Assembly: GCA_020062605.1 (NCBI GenBank)
Contig: JAGUWA010000222.1
Coordinates: forward strand, 1 to 5,020
DNA length: 5,020 nucleotides
Source of the DNA: Parvibaculum sp.
GTDB lineage: Bacteria; Pseudomonadota; Alphaproteobacteria; Parvibaculales; Parvibaculaceae
Reading direction: 5' to 3'
This document shows positions 1 through 5,020 of the stretch, piece after piece. The translations under genes and the position numbers were made by a program. Every line of letters begins with the position of its first letter. Position 1 is the first letter of the stretch. The notes beneath the pieces were generated by a model. It was given only the letters and a program-made list of their open reading frames with translations. It was not told where the DNA came from and did no database searches.

Positions 1-76
1 CGAGCGGATCGCGCGGGGCGGGGCGGGCGCCCGCAACCTCGCCCGCCGTCGAGCCGGGGTCGTTCTTTACCGTCAT
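1..76 (-). CDS. 5' end of an unidentified gene, cut by the left window edge
   Basis: An ATG at 76 (minus strand) opens a reading frame that stays open to the left edge, giving 25 codons (M-T-V-K-N-D-P-G-S-T-A-G-E-V...). Its ATG overlaps the TGA of the DUF3572 gene in the arrangement ATGA, the usual sign of translational coupling. The visible N-terminus is rich in Ala, Gly and Pro, looks disordered and shows no recognisable motif. In some rhizobial genomes a DinB-type DNA polymerase IV gene lies beside the DUF3572/divK locus, so that is one candidate by position only. Nothing in these 25 residues confirms it, and the overlapping ATG could also be incidental. Confidence 0.45.
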   Translation of the reverse strand, partial: MTVKNDPGSTAGEVAGARPAPRDPL

Positions 77-351
77 GTCCATTCCACCCGTTCGCCGCCG
101 GGCAGCGCCTGACGGGCGAGGCCTGGAAGGCGCGGCTCCAGTTCCTCCGATTCGCAGAAGGCGAGGAGGCGGGCTTCGTCGGCGAGCAGGAAATCGAGGA
201 TTCCGCCCAGAAATTCCGATTCGGCAGCGCGGGTCAGCAATTCGTCCGGCGAGAGGCCGGAAAGGGCCAGAAAATCGCCGAGAAGGTCGTCGTCGGCGGC
301 GATATGGCCGAGGGCGCGGATCGCCAGAAATTCGGCCTCATCTCTCGTCAT
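73..351 (-). CDS. DUF3572 family protein, 92 aa
   Basis: This small acidic protein of unknown function begins MTRDEAEFLAIRALGHIA. It matches the DUF3572 pattern as I know it: an N-terminal helix with an 'E-x-L-A-x-x-A-L-x-x-I-A' look, a central 'F-L-A-L-S-G-L-S-P-D-E-L' block (residues about 27-38), and a 'F-L-G-G-I-L-D-F-L-L-A-D-E' helix (about 47-59) followed by 'L-L-A-F-C'. It is probably an all-helical soluble domain, and no catalytic residues are apparent. I chose the ATG at 351 over an upstream in-frame GTG at 399. The family starts here, a GGAA lies 9-10 nt upstream, and a TATGAT -10-like box at 414-409 would start transcription too close to 399. It is divergent from divK, a pairing seen in many alphaproteobacteria. 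Its stop overlaps the start of the next minus-strand gene. The biological role is unknown. Confidence 0.85.
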   Translation of the reverse strand: MTRDEAEFLAIRALGHIAADDDLLGDFLALSGLSPDELLTRAAESEFLGGILDFLLADEARLLAFCESEELEPRLPGLARQALPGGERVEWT

Positions 352-408
352 GCGGTGAATTTTCCAAAAGTTGGCGCCGAGGGGGCAGGGCGCAGACACG
401 CAAACTTA

Positions 409-414
409 ATCATA
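409..414 (-). promoter_or_regulatory. Possible -10 box (TATGAT) for the DUF3572 gene
   Basis: Read on the minus strand, 414 to 409 is TATGAT, five of six matches to TATAAT. It would start transcription near 402, leaving a leader of about 50 nt before the ATG at 351. No good -35 hexamer lies 16-18 bp upstream; that place is taken by a G/C-rich inverted repeat. The promoter would therefore be weak or activator-dependent. Confidence 0.3.
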
Positions 415-415
415 G

Positions 416-439
416 CGGGGGTTAAATGGGAAACCCCCG
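416..439. repeat. 8-bp inverted repeat in the DUF3572/divK divergent region
   Basis: CGGGGGTT (416-423) and AACCCCCG (432-439) are perfect reverse complements around an 8-nt centre. The left arm contains a TTAA (422-425), and the repeat abuts the putative DUF3572 -10 box. No T-tract follows on either strand, so it is unlikely to be a terminator. It could be an operator or simply a local hairpin. Only the symmetry itself is seen. Confidence 0.4.
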
Positions 440-465
440 GAAAGCAGCGGTTTCGGGACAGAGAG

Positions 466-482
466 TTAAAGACTTAGTTAAC
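466..482 (+). promoter_or_regulatory. CtrA-like box upstream of divK (TTAA-N8-TTAAC)
   Basis: TTAA (466-469) and TTAAC (478-482) are separated by 8 bp. The consensus for the cell-cycle regulator CtrA is TTAA-N7-TTAA, so this site is one base too wide but otherwise intact. A CATATG hexamer at 494-499 could serve as a -10 element, placing the TTAAC half near the -35 region as in CtrA-activated promoters. In Caulobacter divK is a CtrA-regulated gene, which supports the reading. Binding is inferred, not shown. Confidence 0.4.
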
Positions 483-516
483 GATATTCGGGTCATATGG
501 CCTGACAAGCAACTAC

Positions 517-560
517 GCCGTTCCCAACCGGGAATCGGCTTTCGGGTGCAGGCTCACCCG
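517..560 (+). promoter_or_regulatory. Two tandem hairpins in the divK leader, ending before the ribosome binding site
   Basis: Hairpin 1 spans 517-539: GCCGTTCCC pairs with GGGAATCGGC, giving 9 bp with one bulged T at 535 and an AACC loop. Hairpin 2 spans 543-560: CGGGTG pairs perfectly with CACCCG around a 6-nt loop. A GGTGGAG Shine-Dalgarno-like sequence (564-570) follows only 3 nt later. Neither hairpin has a T-tract, so they are not terminators. They would form a structured 5' UTR that might affect stability or translation. No known riboswitch or leader family is recognised. Confidence 0.35.
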
Positions 561-589
561 GCAGGTGGAGTTCTGGAGCAATGGACGCA

Positions 590-955
590 ATGTCTAAGAA
601 GGTCCTGATCGTCGAAGACAACGAGCTCAACATGAAGCTCTTCCACGATCTTCTGGACGCACACGGCTATGAGACACTGCAGACGCGCGACGGAATCGAG
701 GCGCTCGAGATCGCGCGCACGAACCGGCCGGACCTGATCCTCATGGATATCCAGCTTCCGGAAGTCTCCGGCCTCGAAGTGACGAAGTGGATCAAGGAAG
801 ACGACAATCTCCGGGCGATCCCGGTCGTCGCCGTGACCGCCTTCGCGATGAAGGGCGATGAAGAGAAGATCCGCGAGGGCGGCTGCGAGGCCTATATCTC
901 TAAGCCGATCTCCGTGACCCAGTTCCTGGAAACGGTTCAGCGTTTCCTGCGATAG
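590..955 (+). CDS. divK: Single-domain response regulator DivK, 121 aa
   Basis: DivK is a cytoplasmic receiver-only protein. In Caulobacter it is phosphorylated by DivJ, dephosphorylated by PleC, and through DivL/CckA controls CtrA activity and polar asymmetry. The sequence closely matches that protein: acidic pocket E9/D10, phospho-acceptor D53 in 'L-I-L-M-D-I-Q-L-P-E', T83 in 'V-T-A-F-A-M-K-G-D-E', and K105 in 'Y-I-S-K-P-I-S'. The stretch around residues 79-106 is the most diagnostic. I chose the ATG at 590 (MSKKVLIVEDNE) because it matches the family start at D53 numbering, with GGAG at 575-578. An ATG three codons earlier (581), with GGTGGAG at 564-570, is equally possible on spacing and would add M-D-A. 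There is no output domain. pleD follows 27 bp later on the same strand, implying an operon. Confidence 0.96.
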   Translation: MSKKVLIVEDNELNMKLFHDLLDAHGYETLQTRDGIEALEIARTNRPDLILMDIQLPEVSGLEVTKWIKEDDNLRAIPVVAVTAFAMKGDEEKIREGGCEAYISKPISVTQFLETVQRFLR

Positions 956-982
956 AGCCTCTATTCACAGAACGAGGCATCA

Positions 983-2353
<1,371 letters not shown>

Positions 2354-2424
2354 GCAGCCAATTCTCAAGACAAGTCACACAGAATTCGCCCAGTCTTCAC
2401 GAGACTTTGCGACGGCGCGGGCGC

Positions 2425-2450
2425 GTTAACCTTAAAAATTCATGGTTAAC
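2425..2450 (+). promoter_or_regulatory. Paired GTTAAC motifs resembling CtrA half-sites downstream of pleD
   Basis: Two GTTAAC palindromes (2425-2430 and 2445-2450) lie 20 bp apart, start to start, with a third TTAA at 2432-2435. Read on the minus strand, the right copy gives TTAACCAT, the extended CtrA half-site; the left copy gives TTAACC on the plus strand. None of the spacings is the canonical N7 (they are N2 and N10 between neighbouring TTAAs). The right motif overlaps the position expected for the -35 element of a start near 2474, with CACAAT (2462-2467) as a possible -10. The motif is seen; CtrA binding is inferred. Confidence 0.35.
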
Positions 2451-2654
2451 GAAGTCGAATGCACAATAGGGGCGCGCGGAGGCGTCTCTGTCCTTTATTG
2501 GGACAGAGGAGCGTGATACCTTTAATGAAGTTCATCGTTTCGCTGCCAACGTCTTCCCGCTCTTGCTGGGGGGTGAGTCGGGCAAGTTCCTGGCAGCGAT
2601 ACGTGTCCTCGTGGGGCGCTCAGGTCCGCCGCATCTCCTGGGTCCGCGAGGCAC

Positions 2655-2717
2655 GGCCGGCCGGGCGCGTGGTTGTGGAGTGGCCTCCTCTGATAAGCCG
2701 CGAATTCCCGGCCGGCC
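2655..2717. repeat. 11-bp perfect inverted repeat GGCCGGCCGGG / CCCGGCCGGCC
   Basis: The arms at 2655-2665 and 2707-2717 are exact reverse complements, 41 nt apart. Immediately inside, CGCG (2666-2669) can pair with CGCG (2699-2702), leaving AATT bulged. At the tip GGAG (2677-2680) can pair with CTCC (2685-2688). As RNA this would be a very stable stem-loop, probably part of the candidate ncRNA listed for this region. Confidence 0.5.
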
Positions 2718-2722
2718 ACCTT

Positions 2723-2754
2723 TCATAGAGAAGAGCCGTCATAGAGAAGAGCCG
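2723..2754. repeat. Exact 16-bp tandem duplication
   Basis: TCATAGAGAAGAGCCG occurs at 2723-2738 and again, immediately adjacent and without mismatch, at 2739-2754. The second copy supplies the first 8 nt of the left arm of the intrinsic terminator. The first copy therefore contains a spare AAGAGCCG (2731-2738) that could also pair with CGGCTCTT (2768-2775). It is likely a slippage duplication. Confidence 0.8.
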
Positions 2755-2779
2755 GCCCTTGCGGGACCGGCTCTTTTTT
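2747..2779 (+). terminator. Strong intrinsic terminator
   Basis: AAGAGCCGGCCC (2747-2758) pairs with GGG-A-CCGGCTCTT (2763-2775), giving 12 bp with one bulged A (2766) and a TTGC loop. Six consecutive T residues (2774-2779) follow. It works in the plus direction; the minus-strand flank has no comparable T-run. It lies about 400 nt after the pleD stop, so it ends either an extended divK-pleD transcript or a separate small transcript in the interval. Confidence 0.85.
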
Positions 2780-2806
2780 ATGCGGTTCGTTCGCGTCCCC
2801 CCGCCC

Positions 2807-2858
2807 CGAAATTTCCTTCGCTACGCTTGAAAATTTCGACCCTCCCCGAGGGGAGGGT
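2807..2858 (-). terminator. Double palindrome 3' of rpmG, probable rpmG terminator and possible dispersed repeat
   Basis: An inner-type hairpin ACCCTCCCC (2839-2847) / GGGGAGGGT (2850-2858) lies 15 nt beyond the rpmG stop. It is followed in the minus direction by a second inverted repeat, CGAAATTT (2807-2814) / AAATTTCG (2831-2838). The minus-strand flank of the first hairpin gives only a short TTTT run, so termination may be imperfect. Paired AAATTT and C/G-rich palindromes in tandem look like a dispersed intergenic element rather than a simple terminator. Only a genome-wide copy count could decide. Confidence 0.45.
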
Positions 2859-2873
2859 GGGAAGAGAGTTTTA

Positions 2874-3041
2874 TTATTTGATCTTGGTTTCCTTGAACTC
2901 GACGTGCTTGCGCGCGATCGGGTCGTACTTCTTGATGACCATCTTTTCGGTCATCGTGCGGCTGTTCTTCTTGGTGACGTAGAAGTAGCCGGTGCCCGCC
3001 GTGCTCTCGAGCTTGATCTTGATGGAAGCTGGCTTCGCCAT
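2874..3041 (-). CDS. rpmG: 50S ribosomal protein bL33, 55 aa
   Basis: This is a small basic protein of the large ribosomal subunit, located near the E site. The translation starts MAKPASIKIKLESTAGTGYF and continues Y-V-T-K-K-N-S-R-T, then K-Y-D-P-I-A-R-K-H-V-E-F-K-E-T-K-I-K at the C-terminus. These are the standard bL33 signatures ('I-K-L-x-S-T-A-G-T-G-x-x-Y', 'T-K-K-N', 'K-Y-D-P'), and the 55-aa length is normal. No cysteine is present, so it is the zinc-free (C-minus) form, not the CxxC zinc-binding form. The ATG at 3041 has AAGGA (3055-3051 on the minus strand) 9 nt upstream. The gene is convergent with the divK-pleD operon and lies 156 bp downstream of the MFS gene on the same strand. A promoter-like sequence in that gap suggests its own transcription. 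Confidence 0.97.
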   Translation of the reverse strand: MAKPASIKIKLESTAGTGYFYVTKKNSRTMTEKMVIKKYDPIARKHVEFKETKIK

Positions 3042-3133
3042 GTCGCGAAATCCTTGAGTTGCGCAGGCGAGCCGCCCACGAGGTCATCGTTACGCAATCC
3101 AGCCCGAAGCCGGGGATGTGCGGAGTTGCGCGC

Positions 3134-3161
3134 AGGCTACTCACGGCGCGGCGGAAGTCAA
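3134..3161 (-). promoter_or_regulatory. Likely rpmG promoter (TTGACT-N16-TAGCCT)
   Basis: On the minus strand, C followed by TTGACT (3161-3156) gives the CTTGAC -35 typical of alphaproteobacterial housekeeping promoters. TAGCCT (3139-3134) follows after 16 bp as a weak -10. Transcription would start near 3127, giving a leader of about 85 nt before the rpmG ATG. The gap otherwise contains no gene and no obvious terminator for the upstream MFS gene. Confidence 0.45.
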
Positions 3162-3197
3162 GCGGCGCGCGGAAACGGGGGCAAAAGGCCGCTTTAC

Positions 3198-4400
3198 TCA
3201 AGGGGAAGGGGCCTGGCGCGGGGCGGTGAAATAGCGCCAGCCCGCCACCGCGACATAGAGGCCGCAGAGGCCCGACATGGCGATGATCAGGCCGTGGGGG
3301 TCCCAGAGGTCCATGGCGCCGCCCGCGAGCGGCGGGCCGATGAGGGCGCCGATCGAATACATCATGACGAAGGCGGCATTGGCGGAGGCGAGGTCGGCGC
3401 CCCGGAAGCGCTCTCCCAGGAGGGTGAGGCCGACCGTGTAGAGGCCGACCACGACGCCGCCGAAGAGGAAGAGCGTGGGCGCGAAGAGCCAGATCGAATG
3501 GGCGACGAAGGGAATGGCGAGGACGCCGAGGAGGCCCACCGTCGCGCAGACGAGGAGGACGAAGCGGCGGTCCGTGCGGTCGGCCCAGAGGCCGATGGGC
3601 ACCTGGCAGAGAATGTTGCCCGCCGCGAAGATCGACAGGACGAAGGCGGCGGTCTGTTCGGTCATGCCGATGCGCACGCCATAGACCGGCAGCATGTTGA
3701 AGATGTTGGTCTCCGTGGCACCGTAGACGAGGCCCGCCAGCGTGGCGGCGGGCGCGGCGATGAAAAAGCTCGCGAAGCTCCTGGTCGGACGCTCGGTGAC
3801 GCGGGGCGCGAGGCCACGGCCGAAGAGAAGCAGCGGAAGGGCGGCCATTGCGATCAGAAGGGCAATGACGGCGAAGGGCGCGGCGCCCTCCGTGCCGACG
3901 AGGAAGAGGAGAACGGGGCCGGAGGCGAAACCGCAGGACAGCACGGTGCCGTATATGCCGATGAGGCGGCCGCGGTTTTTCTCGTCGGCCAGCGTGTTGA
4001 TCCAGAACTCGCTGACGACGAAGAGGCCGGTGAAGGCGATGCCGTTGACGAAGCGGATCGGAAACCAGATCCAGACATTGGGGAAGAGGTAGTAGGCGGG
4101 CATCGCGATGGCGGAGATGGCGATGCAGGAGAGGAGAAACGGGATCGCCGGAATGCGGCGGAGGAGCGCCGGGATAAACGGCGTGAGCACGAAGGTAGCG
4201 AGGGCGGGCATGGCCGTGTTGAGGCCGATGAGCGAGGCGGGAACGCCATTGCGCTCCATCAGCAGGGCGAGCAGCGGGATCGAGACGCCGAGGCCCATGC
4301 CGACGACCGAGATGCAGGCGATGACGGCGACGAGGCTGCGTTGGCGCTCAGGCCCGGTCAGCGGCGCGTCGGCCAGCATGGTGAGGTGCTTTTCGGTCAT
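3198..4400 (-). CDS. MFS permease of the YcaD-like type, 400 aa
   Basis: This is an inner-membrane major facilitator superfamily transporter with about 12 hydrophobic segments: six between residues about 22 and 195, a polar loop at about 196-210, and six between about 211 and 390. The pattern resembles YcaD-type permeases: 'N-R-G-R-L-I-G-I-Y-G' (142-151) after the fourth segment, 'P-I-G-L-W-A-D-R-T-D-R-R' (268-279), the MFS motif A of the second half, and 'Y-S-I-G-A-L-I-G-P-P-L-A-G' (348-360). The substrate is unknown, and family similarity does not identify it. The ATG at 4400 gives the longest form; ATG 4379 (M-L-A-D-A-P) is an alternative. Neither has a clear Shine-Dalgarno sequence. Upstream, a palindromic repeat separates it from the NUDIX gene. 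A long frame runs antisense through the whole gene but is a GC-rich shadow. Confidence 0.9.
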   Translation of the reverse strand: MTEKHLTMLADAPLTGPERQRSLVAVIACISVVGMGLGVSIPLLALLMERNGVPASLIGLNTAMPALATFVLTPFIPALLRRIPAIPFLLSCIAISAIAMPAYYLFPNVWIWFPIRFVNGIAFTGLFVVSEFWINTLADEKNRGRLIGIYGTVLSCGFASGPVLLFLVGTEGAAPFAVIALLIAMAALPLLLFGRGLAPRVTERPTRSFASFFIAAPAATLAGLVYGATETNIFNMLPVYGVRIGMTEQTAAFVLSIFAAGNILCQVPIGLWADRTDRRFVLLVCATVGLLGVLAIPFVAHSIWLFAPTLFLFGGVVVGLYTVGLTLLGERFRGADLASANAAFVMMYSIGALIGPPLAGGAMDLWDPHGLIIAMSGLCGLYVAVAGWRYFTAPRQAPSP

Positions 4401-4481
4401 TGCCGAAGGCGATAGCGCGTTTTTGCGGGTTTGGGTAGGGGAGGAATTGGGAGTGGAGATTCGTATTCGTTCTCAAAAGGC

Positions 4482-4583
4482 CGTCATCGCGAGGCCGCTG
4501 CAAGCGGCCGTGGCGATCCAGGGCGGCTTGCTCCGCGTTTGCGGCCCCTGGATTGCTTCGTCGCTTCGCTCCTCGCAATGACG
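4482..4583. repeat. Imperfect 102-bp palindrome, likely dispersed REP/BIME-type intergenic repeat
   Basis: The outer arms are CGTCATCGCGAGG (4482-4494) and CCTCGCAATGACG (4571-4583), paired throughout with one G-T wobble. A second paired set, CGATCCAGGG (4514-4523) and CCCTGGATTG (4546-4555), sits inside. A perfect 7-bp hairpin GGCCGCT/AGCGGCC (4493-4509) lies on the left arm, and CCGC-GTTT-GCGG (4533-4544) at the apex. 'GCAATGACG' ends with 'GGATTGCTTCG' nearby are characteristic of abundant intergenic repeats in many Proteobacteria. It fills most of the gap between the NUDIX stop and the MFS start. It could fold in the transcript as a stabiliser or partial terminator. No transposase is present. 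Confidence 0.7.
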
Positions 4584-4596
4584 AAGAGAGGCAATC

Positions 4597-5020
4597 TCAG
4601 GCCCGGACGACCGGCTTGTCGTTGCGGTAGCTGTAGAGGGGGATGCGCGAGCGGGTTTCGCCTTTGTGACGGCGGGCGATTTCGTGGAGGACGAATTCGG
4701 TCACGTCGATCACGGGAAGTTTCAGCGCCTGCGAAATCGGATACCAGCCGAGGTCTTCGAGTTCGCCGCTGCCCTTCACCTCGCCCGTTGCGACTTCCGC
4801 AGAGGCGGCGAAGAAACGGGCGTGGAAGCGGATGGGGCTGGAGGCGGGTGTGATCGCGCGGGCAACGAAATCGAGCACGTCGAGGCGGGGTGCGAGGCCG
4901 CGCTCGCGGAAGGGTTCCCAGCCTTCGCCCGCGACGATGCCGACATCGCCGGGCGCGGCGACGAGGAGGCCCGTTTCCTCGAAGGTTTCGCGGATGGCGG
5001 CGGCGGCAAGGGCTTCCGCC
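4597..5020 (-). CDS. NUDIX hydrolase, C-terminal 140 residues (N-terminus beyond the window)
   Basis: The frame is open from the right edge to a TGA at 4599-4597. Its visible start reads A-E-A-L-A-A-A-A-I-R-E-T-F-E-E-T-G-L-L-V. This fits the NUDIX box G-x5-E-x7-R-E-U-x-E-E-x-G-U from the first Glu onward; only the leading Gly and following residues lie outside. The R-E and E-E acids that bind divalent metal are present, so the enzyme is probably active on a nucleoside diphosphate linked to another moiety. The sequence continues through 'F-V-A-R-A-I-T-P' and 'I-R-F-H-A-R-F-F' to 'G-E-L-E-D-L-G-W-Y-P-I', typical of the NUDIX fold's later strands, then a C-terminal helix and basic tail. The substrate cannot be inferred. 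GTG 4878 is in frame but internal, because a start there would remove the catalytic box. Confidence 0.88.
   Translation of the reverse strand, partial: AEALAAAAIRETFEETGLLVAAPGDVGIVAGEGWEPFRERGLAPRLDVLDFVARAITPASSPIRFHARFFAASAEVATGEVKGSGELEDLGWYPISQALKLPVIDVTEFVLHEIARRHKGETRSRIPLYSYRNDKPVVRA

Larger units (their letters stand above)
2470..2779 (+). ncRNA. Candidate structured non-coding RNA (or long pleD 3' UTR)
   Basis: Between pleD and rpmG a plus-strand interval of about 310 nt has no convincing protein gene but several paired segments. Hairpin A: CTCTGTCC (2486-2493) with GGACAGAG (2501-2508). Stem B: TCGCTGCCA (2540-2548) with TGGCAGCGA (2591-2599), enclosing a possible CTTGC/GCAAG stem. 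Stem C: GGCCGGCCGGG (2655-2665) with CCCGGCCGGCC (2707-2717), extended inwards by CGCG/CGCG across a 4-nt bulge. The interval ends in a strong intrinsic terminator (2747-2779) although no plus-strand gene lies between pleD and it. It does not match what I know of tmRNA, SRP RNA or RNase P RNA: there is no tag ORF, T-arm, GGAAGCAGCC-type loop or P4 core. A 5' end near 2474 is a guess. A 67-aa frame from ATG 2526 exists but does not look like a gene. Confidence 0.35.

Noticed and set aside
426..608. A 60-codon frame upstream of and overlapping divK
   Set aside because: It lies across the regulatory leader, has no ribosome binding site or recognisable motif, and overlaps the divK start out of frame.
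2392..2406. AGTCT/AGACT mini-hairpin just after pleD as a pleD terminator
   Set aside because: It has only five pairs and no T-run. The terminator at 2747-2779 is far stronger.
2459..2728. Possible short protein in the pleD-rpmG gap, including a 67-aa version from ATG 2526
   Set aside because: The composition (many Ser, Arg, Trp) resembles no family I know. The AGGAG at 2507-2511 is about 14 nt from the ATG and partly inside a hairpin. The inverted repeats explain the region better as RNA. It is kept only as an alternative to the ncRNA reading.
2460..2780. tmRNA, SRP RNA, RNase P RNA or 6S RNA in the pleD-rpmG gap
   Set aside because: There is no T-arm or tag-peptide frame, no SRP tetraloop/GGAAGCAGCC-like core and no RNase P conserved core. 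6S is not recognisable by eye, and its gene usually lies near zapA rather than pleD. A covariance-model search would be decisive.
2904..4415. A 503-codon plus-strand open frame antisense to the MFS permease and rpmG
   Set aside because: The product is a low-complexity run rich in Glu, Asp, Arg, Gly and Ala, and it overlaps two well-supported minus-strand genes. Long antisense frames are expected in GC-rich coding sequence.

Overview
The window looks like chromosomal DNA from a GC-rich alphaproteobacterium. The evidence is a divK-pleD pair whose phosphorylation sites, allosteric site and degenerate second receiver match those known from Caulobacter, a DUF3572 gene divergent from divK, a cysteine-free ribosomal protein L33 gene, and CtrA-like TTAA motifs in two intergenic regions. 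The combination resembles Hyphomicrobiales or Parvibaculum-type genomes, but the genus cannot be fixed from this sequence.

Layout: positions 1-76 (minus) hold the first 25 codons of an unidentified gene that starts inside the stop codon of a 92-aa DUF3572 gene (73-351, minus). A 238-bp divergent intergenic region (352-589) contains several inverted repeats and a CtrA-like paired TTAA motif. Next come divK (590-955, plus) and pleD (983-2353, plus), which form an operon for polar cell-cycle control and c-di-GMP signalling. Positions 2354-2873 carry no convincing protein gene, but contain TTAAC/GTTAA motifs, several stem-forming inverted repeats and a strong plus-strand intrinsic terminator. Together these suggest an undescribed structured transcript, or else a long pleD 3' UTR. 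A palindromic element follows and probably terminates the converging rpmG transcript. rpmG (2874-3041), a YcaD-like MFS permease (3198-4400) and the C-terminal 140 residues of a NUDIX hydrolase (4597 to beyond the right edge) all lie on the minus strand. A 102-bp imperfect palindrome of dispersed-repeat type separates the last two.

Function: DivK is a single-domain response regulator and PleD a diguanylate cyclase. In Caulobacter both are controlled by the PleC/DivJ kinases, and divK is transcribed under CtrA, so CtrA-like motifs here fit the biology. The minus-strand genes (ribosomal protein, transporter, NUDIX) are housekeeping genes with no obvious shared pathway. I see no CRISPR array, tRNA, rRNA, insertion sequence or defence system. 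The most interesting part is the 2425-2780 intergenic region.
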